The notes under the pieces were generated by a model. That model had not been told where the DNA came from and made no database searches. It saw only the letters and a list, made by a program, of their open reading frames with translations. From the NCBI RefSeq assembly GCF_019430885.1, contig NZ_JAHYBZ010000004.1:372001-436000 (forward strand): a stretch of 64,000 nucleotides of DNA. Reading direction: 5' to 3'. Below, piece after piece: positions 17,539 through 26,641 of the stretch; the stretch's first letter is position 1, and each line of letters starts with the position of its first letter. Source of the stretch: Roseomonas alba. Its GTDB lineage: Bacteria; Pseudomonadota; Alphaproteobacteria; Acetobacterales; Acetobacteraceae. A program made the position numbers and the translations under genes.

Positions 17539-18072
17539 TCAGCCGGGGCGTGCAGGCGCGAGGCCCATGGCGGCGAAGGCGGCTGCCACGTCCGGCTTCA
17601 TCGACCAGCGGGGGGTGCGTTCGGTCAGGTCCGCGAGGATGCCGCAGTAGAAGTCCTTGTTGGGCCGGTCCGACGGCGGGGCGGGCCAGAGATAGGCCTC
17701 GCGGTTGAAGCACATGGTGCCGAAATGCATGTGCCACGCCTTGCCGCCCCAGCCGAGCGCACGGGACAGTTCCTCGGAGGTGGCGCCGGGATGGTCCAGC
17801 AGGGCCTGGATGACCTTGCGTTCCGTCTCGGTCATGGGGTGGGCGCGGAAGGCTTCGGCCACACGCTGGGCGACCGGCAGGGGGCCAAGGCGGTCGATCA
17901 GCGATTGGCGATCGGCTTCCGCTTGGTCCGCCATGGCCTGCAGGATGCGGGCCGCGTCGGTCTTCTGCTGCGGCGTTCCCGTCGCCTGCAGGCGTTCGGC
18001 ATTGGCGCGGAGGCGCGCGCGTTCCTCGGTGGACAGGCTGGGCAGGGTCTGCAGGGTTCGGTCGATGCTCAT
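17539..18072 (-). CDS. hsd-operon winged-helix-like hypothetical protein
   Basis: A 177-residue protein. The first half is helical and charged (LSTEERARLRANAERLQATG). The middle (MTETERKVIQALLDHPGATSEEL) looks like a winged-helix unit. The end is aromatic, with KAWHMHFGTMCFNREAYLWPAP then NKDFYCGILADL. I do not recognise a named family. The start ATG at 18072 overlaps the hsdS stop by four bases, and the next gene starts ten bases past its stop, so it is firmly inside the operon. A DNA-binding or regulatory part in restriction is plausible. Confidence 0.6.
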   Translation of the reverse strand: MSIDRTLQTLPSLSTEERARLRANAERLQATGTPQQKTDAARILQAMADQAEADRQSLIDRLGPLPVAQRVAEAFRAHPMTETERKVIQALLDHPGATSEELSRALGWGGKAWHMHFGTMCFNREAYLWPAPPSDRPNKDFYCGILADLTERTPRWSMKPDVAAAFAAMGLAPARPG

Positions 18073-19379
18073 GCTGCTTCCTGTGCCGCGGGGACGAGGC
18101 CGCGCACGTCGATCTTGCCGGTGACGGCGGCGGAGATCAGGGCGGCGCGGCGTTCCTGAAGCAGACAAATCTGTTTCTGTACCTCCGCCTCGACCCCGGC
18201 AAACTTCGCCAACGCATCCCGGATGAAGGCAACAATTCGATCCTGCTCCTCCAAGGGCGGCACCAGAACTGCGCTGGCCCGCAACCTATCGCTGCGGATG
18301 CCGCTGGCCGTCGATCCGCTCGCCCGGGTCCAAAGTTCCTTCCGGCCGAAGTCCGATCGAAAATGCCAAAAGAGGAAGTCGCTCCTGATCTTGGCTTCAT
18401 CGGCCTTCAGAAGGATCATCCGTTGGCCGGGTGCAACCCTCGTATCCTCAATTTGAGCAACCTCGCCGAGCGGCGCTTCGGTGGTGAGCAGGACGTCGCC
18501 GAGGGCAGGAAAACCGCGGGTCATCCGCGAAGCATACTCAGCTTCTGATATGAACACCGGATCGAGGGCGTGATCTATGCGGCCCTCCTTGATCTGAGTG
18601 GCGGTAATGAGGGGAATACCATCGTCGATCTTGTTGGGTGTCGAACCGCGGTAGTCGACGAACTGCCGTACCACACGCGTCAGCGGCAGGACTTCCCAAT
18701 GCTCTGGCACAAATGCCGGGGTGCCAACGCCCGAAGGCTTGGTCCGCGGTGCGTGTGCGGCGCCCGTCGTCATGGCACCATAGACGACGCTTTGCCGCTT
18801 CTCCTTCAGCAGCCCGATCAGCCGCTCCTGCTCGGCCACCAGCGCGTCAATCTTGCCGGTCTCGCGGTCGAGGAAGGCAGCGATGGCGGATTGCTCGGCC
18901 GGCGGTGGGACCGCCAGCAAGATGTTCCGCATCTCCGAGAAGTTCGTGCTCCAGAGATCGGCTACGATGCCTTTCCCGTAACGGTAGAACTCCTCCTGGA
19001 AGACTGGGCTCTTCAGCAAGTGGCCCACGAATTCCATCTCGATCGGCTGATGCGGATAGAGCACGATATTGATGAGGGAGACGGAGCCATCGAGCGCCGA
19101 TAGCCCTGATGAGCCCTTTCGATCCGAGCGCCCATTGATGACGAAGTCACCGGTGCAGACGCGCTTGCGATTGTCACCATCGTCTGTCTTCGCCGCCGTT
19201 TCGAGCTGGGGCACTATTCCGTTCTTGGTGACAGAGAGCGCAGGAAAATCCCGATCGCTCACCTTTTCGCGGCGCTCTGCCAGGTAGTAGCCGAGCCGGC
19301 GTAGGGTCCAATGCGCCGGGACCTCGCCAAGCCATTCAACGCCGCTGTCCTGATACGCTGGATATCTCGAAACGCTCAT
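18069..19379 (-). CDS. hsdS: type I restriction enzyme, HsdS specificity subunit
   Basis: A 436-residue specificity subunit with two target-recognition domains (about residues 10-155 and 215-380), each preceded by the usual VEWLGEVPAHW or AFVPEHWEVLPL entry. The helical spacers (EQSAIAAFLDRETGKIDALVAEQERLIGLLKEKR and EEQDRIVAFIRDALAKFAGVEAE) set the gap between half-sites. The two domains differ, predicting a bipartite asymmetric target. Its base usage in the recognition domains is less GC-rich than the flanking genes, usual for swapped specificity domains. It is coupled at both ends by four-base overlaps. Confidence 0.95.
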   Translation of the reverse strand: MSVSRYPAYQDSGVEWLGEVPAHWTLRRLGYYLAERREKVSDRDFPALSVTKNGIVPQLETAAKTDDGDNRKRVCTGDFVINGRSDRKGSSGLSALDGSVSLINIVLYPHQPIEMEFVGHLLKSPVFQEEFYRYGKGIVADLWSTNFSEMRNILLAVPPPAEQSAIAAFLDRETGKIDALVAEQERLIGLLKEKRQSVVYGAMTTGAAHAPRTKPSGVGTPAFVPEHWEVLPLTRVVRQFVDYRGSTPNKIDDGIPLITATQIKEGRIDHALDPVFISEAEYASRMTRGFPALGDVLLTTEAPLGEVAQIEDTRVAPGQRMILLKADEAKIRSDFLFWHFRSDFGRKELWTRASGSTASGIRSDRLRASAVLVPPLEEQDRIVAFIRDALAKFAGVEAEVQKQICLLQERRAALISAAVTGKIDVRGLVPAAQEAA

Positions 19380-19483
19380 GCTTTGCCGCCTCCAGCCGGT
19401 GGGGCCATCTGCCGCTTCGGCGGCGTCTTCGCCGCGGCTTCCAACTGCCGCAGCGCATCCGCATCATCCTCGGCACCGTTCAC
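19376..19483 (-). CDS. 35-residue microORF between hsdM and hsdS
   Basis: GTG at 19483 overlaps the hsdM stop (GTGA) and the TGA at 19376-19378 overlaps the hsdS start (ATGA). The product starts with an acidic helix (GAEDDADALRQLEAAAK) and ends in a basic, proline- and glycine-rich tail. Exact coupling on both sides is strong evidence that it is translated, at least to pass ribosomes from hsdM to hsdS. It may also bind the complex as a peptide. No family recognised. Confidence 0.6.
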   Translation of the reverse strand: MNGAEDDADALRQLEAAAKTPPKRQMAPPAGGGKA

Positions 19484-21669
19484 GCCGCCAGCCCGCCGAT
19501 CATTGCCAGAATGCGGTCGGTCACCTGCTTCAGGTCGGCATCGATCTCAGCCAGCGGCCGCGGTGGTTCGAAGACGTAGAAGTGCCGGTTGAACGGGATC
19601 TCGTAGCCGGTCTTCGTCTTGTCCTCGTCGATCCAGGCATCGGGCGCGTGGGGCAGGACCTCCCGCGCGAAATACGCCTGCACGTCCTCGGTCAGCGGCA
19701 CGTTCTCGGTGTCGCGCAGCGCCGGGTCTGGCTGCGGCTTGCCCTTCTGCTTGCCCTTCTGGCCGAGCACGGGCCGGCCAGCCTCATCCTTAAGCGGCCG
19801 TTCCACGGTGATGGTGCGGTAGCCGAAGGCCTCGTTGCGGAACACGCGGGAGAGCGGGGCCAGCTTCACGGTGCCGCCCTCGGGTGCGGGCGGTGGGGCC
19901 TCGCCGTCGCGCACCACCACGCGGCTGGTCTTGCCGTCCGCGGTGGTGAGGGTGGCGAGCTGCGCCTCGACGCCATCACCGAACAGGCGCGTGACGGCGG
20001 CGATGTCCTCCTCGCCCATCTCCTTGCGCTTGGAGCCGAGGCTCTTGCGCATCTTCTGCCACAGCGCGGAGGCGTCTATCAGCTGCACCAGGCCGCGCCG
20101 CGCCTCGGGCTTCCGGTTCGACAGGACCCAGACATAGGTGGCGATGCCGGTGTTGAAGAACATGTCGGCGGGCAGGGCGATGATCGCCTCCACCAGGTCG
20201 TTCTCCAGCACGTGGCGGCGGATCTCGCTTTCGCCCGAACCCGCGCCGCCGGTGAACAGCGGCGATCCGTTGAGCACGATGCCGATGCGGCTGCCGCCAT
20301 CCTTGGCGGGGCGCATCTTCGAGATCAGATGCAGCAGGAACAGCAGTGAGCCGTCCGAGATGCGCGGCAGGCCGGGGCCGAAGCGGCCGGCATGGCCCAT
20401 CTGCTCGGCTTCCTTACGGACTTCCTTCTCGACCTTCTTCCACTCCACGCCGAAGGGCGGGTTGGAGAGCATGTAGTCGAACTTCCGCCCGGCATGCCCG
20501 TCATCCGATAGCGTATTGCCGGGCAGGATGTTGGCGACGTTCTGGCCCTTGATGAGCATGTCCGCCTTGCAGATGGCGTAGCTCTCGTCGTTCAGCTCCT
20601 GGCCGAACATGGTCAGGGAGGCCTTGGGGTTGTGCTCCAGCAGGTGCTCGCCGGCGACCGAGAGCATGCCGCCCGTTCCCGCCGTGGGGTCGTAGATGGT
20701 GCGCACCACCGGATTGCCGGGGGTGAGGATGTCGCTGTCCTCAATGAACAGCAGGTTCACCATGAGGCGGATGACCTCGCGCGGGGTGAAGTGCTCACCG
20801 GCGGTCTCGTTGGAGATTTCGGCGAACTTCCGGATCAGTTCCTCGAAGGCCAGGCCCATGTCGTGGTTGTTCACGGCGTCCGGGTGCAGCGGGAAGCCGG
20901 CGAACTTCTCGGTCACCTGGTAGAGCAGGCCAGCCTTTTGCAGGCGGTCGGTCTGCTCTGCGAAGCGGAAGCGCTCAAAGATGTCGCGCACCGCGGGGGA
21001 GAAGCCCTGGATGTAGGCGGCGAGGTTGGCGGCCAAATGATCCTGGTCCCCCATCAGCGTCTTCATGTCGAGCGGGGAGGTGTTGGCGAAGGGCACGCCG
21101 GTGAGACGGAGCAGAAAGGGTTCGGGGTTGATGCCGACTGCTTCCTTGGCGGCCTTCTCGGCCATCACCTTCGCCTTGGTCGGCGCCAGGACGCAGTCGA
21201 GGCGGCGCAGCACGGTGAAGGGCAGGATAACCTTGCCGTACTCGGAGGGCTTGTAATCGCCGCGCAGCAGGTCGGCGACGGACCAGATCAGCGCCGACAG
21301 AGAGGCGTGGGTCACCGCTGGTGGGATGATGACATCTGATGACCGCGAAGTGGTGCTGGTTGGTGTCGTCATGGCACTGTCGGTGAGTCCCGTTGGGAGC
21401 CGGACCAACGTTCGAGGCGATGGTGCTTCGGAAGCGGCTGGCAGAAGACTTTGCTGCTTCGGTTGAGAGGGCCGCCCCTGGGTCAGTGCCACCGACCCGC
21501 CCCGCCCGCGGCCGGCGATGATGGTGCCGTCCTCGATGAGTGCCGCGTGGACGGTCCAGTAAGTATCGTCCTGCCAACCCAGGGTATCGCGCAGGCGCCC
21601 ATTGCCGGCGCTGCCGCCAAGTTCCTTCAGGGTCTCGATAAAACGCTCACGTAGGACTTCGCGGACCAT
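19480..21669 (-). CDS. hsdM: type I restriction-modification methylase HsdM with N-terminal winged helix
   Basis: A 729-residue N6-adenine methyltransferase. Motif I is DPTAGTGGML (327-336) and the catalytic motif IV is NPPF (403-406). HsdM-specific features include LWSVADLLRGDYKPSEYG-type entry and GEHFTPREVIRLMV. The first 64 residues form an extra winged-helix domain (KELGGSAGNGRLRDTLGW then GRGRGGSVAL), followed by a disordered linker, so classical HsdM starts near Met100. Starting at 21372 is therefore an alternative. First gene of the operon; 145 bases upstream separate it from the recombinase module and should hold the promoter, though no convincing boxes are visible. Confidence 0.93.
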   Translation of the reverse strand: MVREVLRERFIETLKELGGSAGNGRLRDTLGWQDDTYWTVHAALIEDGTIIAGRGRGGSVALTQGRPSQPKQQSLLPAASEAPSPRTLVRLPTGLTDSAMTTPTSTTSRSSDVIIPPAVTHASLSALIWSVADLLRGDYKPSEYGKVILPFTVLRRLDCVLAPTKAKVMAEKAAKEAVGINPEPFLLRLTGVPFANTSPLDMKTLMGDQDHLAANLAAYIQGFSPAVRDIFERFRFAEQTDRLQKAGLLYQVTEKFAGFPLHPDAVNNHDMGLAFEELIRKFAEISNETAGEHFTPREVIRLMVNLLFIEDSDILTPGNPVVRTIYDPTAGTGGMLSVAGEHLLEHNPKASLTMFGQELNDESYAICKADMLIKGQNVANILPGNTLSDDGHAGRKFDYMLSNPPFGVEWKKVEKEVRKEAEQMGHAGRFGPGLPRISDGSLLFLLHLISKMRPAKDGGSRIGIVLNGSPLFTGGAGSGESEIRRHVLENDLVEAIIALPADMFFNTGIATYVWVLSNRKPEARRGLVQLIDASALWQKMRKSLGSKRKEMGEEDIAAVTRLFGDGVEAQLATLTTADGKTSRVVVRDGEAPPPAPEGGTVKLAPLSRVFRNEAFGYRTITVERPLKDEAGRPVLGQKGKQKGKPQPDPALRDTENVPLTEDVQAYFAREVLPHAPDAWIDEDKTKTGYEIPFNRHFYVFEPPRPLAEIDADLKQVTDRILAMIGGLAA

Positions 21670-21814
21670 GGCTTCCCGGGATCATATTGGCGAAGCAGCC
21701 TGACGATTCGGGGCTGCGGCGCGATATGATCAACCATGGGTGGAACGGATTCAATCGCGCGGTGGGTTATGCCTGGTCCGCGCGCGCGAATCTTGTCTGT
21801 GTGCCTTCCATGCG

Positions 21815-22207
21815 TCACCCGAGAGCGCGACGTTGCTCCGCCCACGCGTCGTCGATCGACATCCCGGGCCGGATGCTGTTCGCGTCCACGGCCTGCCGAC
21901 CATCGAGGATGCCCTCCACCAGATCCGGCGCCAGCAGGGTTAAGCGCAGCAGGCGCGCGACATAGGACCGATCTGCCCCCTCGGCGACGCCCAGGTCGCG
22001 CATGGAGGCGTAGCGTCCCTCCTCCAGCATCCGCCGCCAGCGAAATGCCCGCGCCAGCGCCTTCACCAGGGCGGGATCGCCGCTGGAGGTCTCCACGCCC
22101 GGCCCGTCCTGGCGAGCCTGCACTGGCGCCCCATCCGGCCCGATGATCTGCTTCCGCCCGCCGCGGCGCCGGATGGTCATCGGCACCACCACCGTCACGC
22201 TGGTCAT
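21815..22207 (-). CDS. ParB/KorB-like HTH protein of the recombinase module
   Basis: A 130-residue protein. The C-terminal half has the pattern RAFRWRRMLEEGRYASMRDLGVAEGADRSYVARLLRLTLLAPDLVEGILDG (shown here in pieces of known motif order), a KorB/ParB-type helix-turn-helix often found next to serine recombinases in alphaproteobacterial prophages. Its ATG overlaps the recombinase stop by four bases. It may act as a directionality or regulatory partner; this is inferred from gene order. Confidence 0.65.
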   Translation of the reverse strand: MTSVTVVVPMTIRRRGGRKQIIGPDGAPVQARQDGPGVETSSGDPALVKALARAFRWRRMLEEGRYASMRDLGVAEGADRSYVARLLRLTLLAPDLVEGILDGRQAVDANSIRPGMSIDDAWAEQRRALG

Positions 22208-23534
22208 GCTGCGATCGCCTCGCGCGGCTGCTTCGCCACCATGTCCCGCGCCAGCCCAGCCAGCCCTTCCAGGTTCAGCCGGATCTCGGCGCCCGCCTCG
22301 GTGACCATCACGCGCTCGACCAGCAGCCGCACGATCCGCTCCTGCTCGCCAGGGAACAGCTCGTCCCAAAGCGGGTCGAGCCGGCCGAGCGCGTCGCGCA
22401 CTTCGGCCTCGGTCAGGTCCGGCGCCTCCTCCCGCGCTGCCCGCCACGTGCCAACGACGACTTCGGACTGACGTAGCAGCGCACGGACCTGCGCCATCAC
22501 TAGCCCTTCGATCTCCCCGGCCGGCAGGCGCCGGTGCGGCGCGTCGTCTGCCCCGCCCTGCAGCACCGCCTGGCTGACGTAGTAGCGGTAGAGCCGCCCC
22601 TTCTTCCGGGTGTGGGTCGGCGACATCGCCCGCCCGTCTGGCCCGAAAATCAGGCCGCGCAGCAGCGCCGGCGCGGTGGCGCGGTTCTTCGCCGCGCGAG
22701 CACGTGGGCTCTCAACCATGATGGCGTGCACCCGGTCCCACAGATCCCGCGGGATGATGGCAGCGTGCTCGCCGGGATAGGACGTCCCCTTGTGCACCGC
22801 CTCGCCAAGAAACGTGCGGTTCACCAGCAGCTTGTAGACCGCCCCCTTGTCGAAGGGCCGTCCGGTCTTGGTGACGAGGCCCTCGGCCCGGAGGACGGGC
22901 AGGAGCCGGGTGGCAGAGCCGATCTCGGCAAAACCCTCGAACACCCGCCGCACCGTCGCGGCGCCGGCTTCGTCGACCACGAGCTTGCGGTTCTCGACCC
23001 GGTAACCAAGCGGCACCGGCCCGCCCATCCACATCCCCCGCGCGCGCGAGGCGGCGATCTTGTCGCGAACGCGCTCGCCAATGATCTCCCTCTCATATTG
23101 CGCGAAGCTCAGCAGGATGTTCAGCGTGAGCCGGCCCATGCTGGTGGTGGTATTAAAGCTCTGAGTGACAGCAACGAATGTGACCTCGTTGTCGTCGAAG
23201 GTCTGCACCAGCTTGGCGAAGTCCATCAGCGAGCGGGACAGGCGATCAATCTTATAGCAGACGATGACGTCGATCAGGCCGGCCTCGATGTCGGCCAGCA
23301 GGCGCTTCAATGCGGGGCGATCGAGCGTGCCGCCCGACACGCCGCCATCATCGTAGCGATCGTGCACTAGCACCCAGCCCTCGGAGCGCTGCGACGTGAT
23401 GAAGGCCTCGCACGCGGCCCGCTGCGCGTCGAGCGAGTTGAACTCCTTGTCCAGCCCCTCGTCGGTAGATTTGCGGGTGTAGACGGCGCAGCGGAGCTTG
23501 CGGATTTTCGCCGGCAGGACGGGTTCGCGGCGGG

Positions 23535-23538
<4 letters not shown>
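22204..23538 (-). CDS. serine recombinase (integrase/resolvase family)
   Basis: A 444-residue recombinase. The catalytic N-domain has YTRKSTDEG with the nucleophile Ser24, the arginine-bearing YDDGGVSGGTLDRPAL, and KIDRLSRSLMDFAKL, followed by the E-helix (LSFAQYEREIIGERVRDKI). The recombinase domain is about residues 180-290. The usual zinc-ribbon cysteines are absent (GLIFGPDGRAMSP where relatives have CxxC), a trait of this subfamily. It is the only recombinase in the window and the likely integrase of the prophage. Part of a four-gene overlapping operon. Confidence 0.9.
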
Positions 23539-24019
<481 letters not shown>

Positions 24020-24023
<4 letters not shown>

Positions 24024-24226
24024 GCGTCTCCCTTTCCCCTGGGGTTCGCACGAAGGCGCTGGCCGGGGACGGAGTGTAGGCGAACCACGCTCTCGCCGCC
24101 GGCCGCGCGGACGTCTTCCGCGGCAGCGCGGCTGCGCAGCCGCAGCAGGCCGCGGGCAAGGAGGTCGCAGACCTCGCGGAGATGGGGTGGGAGGTGGGCG
24201 TTGATGGGACGGTCGTCACGCTGCAT
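24020..24226 (-). CDS. small hypothetical protein leading the recombinase operon
   Basis: A 68-residue frame beginning MQRDDRPINAHLPPHLREV and containing CDLLARGLLRLRSRAAA, a helix typical of the small genes found just before DUF2924 genes. Its stop overlaps the DUF2924 start. It is probably the first gene of the recombinase operon. Function unknown. Confidence 0.55.
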
Positions 24227-24311
24227 GGCGTGACAATACGAATCGTTGATCGCTGCCGGGAGTGCTGATTTGTAGCGCTACGCCGTGCTTCGGCCGGCTG
24301 GCCCGTCCTGC

Positions 24312-25043
24312 TCAGGCGACCGAGACGTCCGGCGGCAGGATCACCACCCGCGCCCCGATCGGGACGCGTTGGTAGAGGTCGATGATGTCCTGGTTGATCA
24401 GCCTGACGCAGCCGGCCGAAGCCATGGTGCCGATGGTCCAGGGCTCCACCGTGCCGTGCAGGCGGTAATAGGTGTCGACGCCGTCCTGGTAGAGGTAGAG
24501 CGCCCGCGCGCCGAGCGGATTGCGGCCGCCACCTGGCACGCCGTCGCGGAACGGGCCATAGCGCTGCGGATCGCGCCGGACCATGTCGGGCGTCGGGCGC
24601 CAGTTCGGCCAGGCGGCCTTGCGCTCGACAAAGGCTTCGCCCGTGAGATTGAAGGCCTGGTCCCGGCCCACGGCGATGCCGTAGCGCATGGCGCGGCGGC
24701 CCTCGAGGGCGAGATAGGCATAGCGGGCGGCCGTATCGACGACGATGGTCCCCAGTTCGTCATCGCGCGGATAGGCCACCTCGCGACGGAGGAACCGCGG
24801 ATCGATGCGCCGGAGGTTCACCGCCGGGATCCAAAAGCGATCCGTGGTGATGGCCGCGTAGATCCGGCGATAGTCCGGCTCGATCGCCGGCACGGCCGCG
24901 GGCGGCGGTGCGGGCGCAGCAGGTGGGGCGGCATCAGCTTGGGGCGACGCCACGCCCGGCACGGTTTGCGGCGCCTCGGACGACGCGCACGCCGCGAGCA
25001 GGCCAGGCAGGCCGGCGACAAGGCTCCTTCGGCTAACCCGCAT
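24312..25043 (-). CDS. L,D-transpeptidase lipoprotein (YkuD family)
   Basis: A 243-residue enzyme expected to form 3-3 peptidoglycan cross-links or attach proteins to the wall. A lipoprotein signal ends in LLAAC with Cys19, followed by a Pro/Ala linker to about residue 52. The YkuD core shows TIVVDTAARYAYLALEGRRAMRYGIAVG-type strands, YRLHGTVEPW (His196) and ASAGCVRL with catalytic Cys212. I start at 25043, at the signal peptide. It sits between the recombinase module and the phage repressor on the repressor strand, so it is probably a lysogenic-conversion gene, though a host gene trapped between two elements is possible. Confidence 0.85.
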   Translation of the reverse strand: MRVSRRSLVAGLPGLLAACASSEAPQTVPGVASPQADAAPPAAPAPPPAAVPAIEPDYRRIYAAITTDRFWIPAVNLRRIDPRFLRREVAYPRDDELGTIVVDTAARYAYLALEGRRAMRYGIAVGRDQAFNLTGEAFVERKAAWPNWRPTPDMVRRDPQRYGPFRDGVPGGGRNPLGARALYLYQDGVDTYYRLHGTVEPWTIGTMASAGCVRLINQDIIDLYQRVPIGARVVILPPDVSVA

Positions 25044-25133
25044 CGATCGTCCGGAATCCCCTGAGCAGCAGCGAAACTGCTTGCGCCAAGTCAACGATAG
25101 CGACGACGCCGTTGTCCACAGGCTCGCCGCCGC

Positions 25134-25910
25134 TTACGCGCCGACCTGCCGGCCGAGCCAGATCACCCGCCCGATGACATGGACGTCCTCCGCGCTCAGA
25201 CCCCGCTGCGGCTGATAGGCGGCGTTGTCCGACAGCACGCTGAGCCGCGGCGGCCGGCCCAGCTCCACCTGCACCCGCTTCACCTGCAGGCCGTTGCCGG
25301 TGCGGATGACGTAGATCCCGTCCTTGTCCCCCGGCTGATTCTGCCGGAAGTCGACCAGCACCGTGTCGCCCGTGCGCAGGGTCGGCTCCATGGAGTCCCC
25401 ATCCACCGAGATCACCGCCAACTGGTCGAGCGGCGCGGTGGTGACCGTGCGGACCCACTCCTCCCGGAAGGCAATGCGATAGACCACCGCCTCCCGGTCG
25501 ATCTCCTGGCCCGGGCCGGCTGAGGCGCGGGCATCATAGACGGGCAGCAGCGCCCAGTTGTCGCCGCCCATGCTGATCACCTCGGCCGCGGCCGGGCCGG
25601 TGTAGGAGGTGGGCGGCCGCGGCGGCGCAGCCTTGCGTCGCACCCGCTGGCCAAGCACCGCAGCGGCTTCCTCCGGGGTGTTGATGGCGATGCCCGCGTC
25701 ACCCGCCTCCTTGCCGAACAGCAGCATCTGCCAGGTGATGCCGAGGGGCACGGCGAGCTCGCGCGCCGCCCGCGCCGTGAGCGGCCGACGGCCACTCTCA
25801 TAGGCGCGGTAGGTCGCCTCCGGCACGCCGGCGAGACGGGCCAATTCGGCCCCTGAATCAATGCCCTTGGCTTCGCGAAAGCGGCGGAGGCGGTCTGCGG
25901 TGGATTCCAT
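25134..25910 (-). CDS. phage repressor, HTH plus S24 autoprotease (CI/LexA-like)
   Basis: A 258-residue repressor. The N-terminus carries an HTH_XRE domain (AELARLAGVPEATYRAYESG, about 21-40). The C-terminus is an S24 peptidase: Ser173 in VDGDSMEPTL and Lys211 in GLQVKRVQ form the dyad, and Ala131-Gly132 is the likely self-cleavage site. RecA-stimulated cleavage on DNA damage would induce the prophage. I start at the ATG at 25910; longer starts give arginine-rich noise. It is divergent from the Cro-like gene across an operator region. Confidence 0.9.
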   Translation of the reverse strand: MESTADRLRRFREAKGIDSGAELARLAGVPEATYRAYESGRRPLTARAARELAVPLGITWQMLLFGKEAGDAGIAINTPEEAAAVLGQRVRRKAAPPRPPTSYTGPAAAEVISMGGDNWALLPVYDARASAGPGQEIDREAVVYRIAFREEWVRTVTTAPLDQLAVISVDGDSMEPTLRTGDTVLVDFRQNQPGDKDGIYVIRTGNGLQVKRVQVELGRPPRLSVLSDNAAYQPQRGLSAEDVHVIGRVIWLGRQVGA

Positions 25911-25922
25911 GGCGCTGCAATA

Positions 25923-25981
25923 TGTAGCGCTTTCTTCGCGATTGTGTAGCAGGTTTCTGCATATACAAACAGTCTTGTTTG
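25923..25981. promoter_or_regulatory. lysogeny operator region
   Basis: The 100-base gap between the divergent repressor and Cro-like genes is AT-richer than its surroundings. Direct repeats TGTAGCGCTTTC (25923-25934) and TGTAGCAGGTTTC (25945-25957) start 22 bases apart, two helical turns. A hyphenated palindrome spans 25942-25968 (GCAG-GTTT-CTGC core), and CAAAC/GTTTG arms span 25966-25981. These are likely sites for the repressor and its antagonist. TTGTGT (25942) and TACAAA (25964) could be a rightward promoter, a weak call. Confidence 0.5.
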
Positions 25982-26010
25982 CGTGCCGCGACGGAGCGTA
26001 TCTGTCCGGC

Positions 26011-26304
26011 ATGCCCGCCAGGTCATCCCCCCGCCCGCGACCAGCCGCGCCAACGCGGCGGGCTTCGCCCTCCCCGCCTTCGCCGCCGCGCAGCTTCGCC
26101 GAGGTGATCAGTCTCTGGCCCAGCGCCAGCGACCTCGCCGCCGTGCTCGACGTCGAGGCGGTCACTGTCCGCGCCTGGCGCCGCCGGGGGATCCCCGCCC
26201 GCTACTGGGCCGCGGTCGCCGAGGCGGCGCGTTTCAGCGGCCGTCCCATCGATGAACGCCTGCTCGCCGAGCTGGGCGCGCTCCGGAGGTACCGCCATGC
26301 ATGA
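26011..26304 (+). CDS. Cro-like HTH protein
   Basis: A 97-residue protein. After a proline-rich N-terminus comes SFAEVISLWPSASDLAAVLD then VEAVTVRAWRRRGIPARYWAAV, a helix-turn-helix of the carph-isopro/YdaS type. Position, divergent from the repressor across shared operators, fits a Cro-type antagonist. The start at 26011 avoids a longer frame that runs antisense through the operators and repressor. Its end overlaps the next gene by eight bases. Confidence 0.65.
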   Translation: MPARSSPRPRPAAPTRRASPSPPSPPRSFAEVISLWPSASDLAAVLDVEAVTVRAWRRRGIPARYWAAVAEAARFSGRPIDERLLAELGALRRYRHA

Positions 26305-26641
26305 TCTCGACACCGCCCCGCCGGCATCCCCCGCGCTGCCCGATCAGGTGCTGCCGCTCGGCTCGGCGGAGCTGATGGCTTGGGTGGTGAACGCCATGCC
26401 CGGTGATCGCGCCATTTACTGGCGCGGCCATGTCGCGCGGGACATGTGGCACGGCTGGGCTGCCGGCATGCGCCGTCGCGACTGTAACGCCCTGGGAGAG
26501 ACGGCGCGGCTCGCCTTCCGGTTGGCCGAGAGGGGCTTCCTTCGCCTCGTTCAGCATCGCATCGGTCCGCACGACTATGCCTATGTCGCCATCGCGCTCG
26601 GCATGTCGCCCGCGCGGCCCGCACCGCAGGTGATCGCGTGA
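26297..26641 (+). CDS. phage early hypothetical protein
   Basis: A 114-residue protein with LMAWVVNAMPGDRAIYWRGHVA then ARLAFRLAERGFLRLVQHRIG. The second half looks like a short winged-helix, as in small phage regulators that begin with the GDRAIYWRGHLA pattern. A GGAGGT site lies six bases before the ATG at 26297. It is coupled to the nuclease-like gene by a one-base overlap. Function unknown. Confidence 0.6.
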   Translation: MHDLDTAPPASPALPDQVLPLGSAELMAWVVNAMPGDRAIYWRGHVARDMWHGWAAGMRRRDCNALGETARLAFRLAERGFLRLVQHRIGPHDYAYVAIALGMSPARPAPQVIA

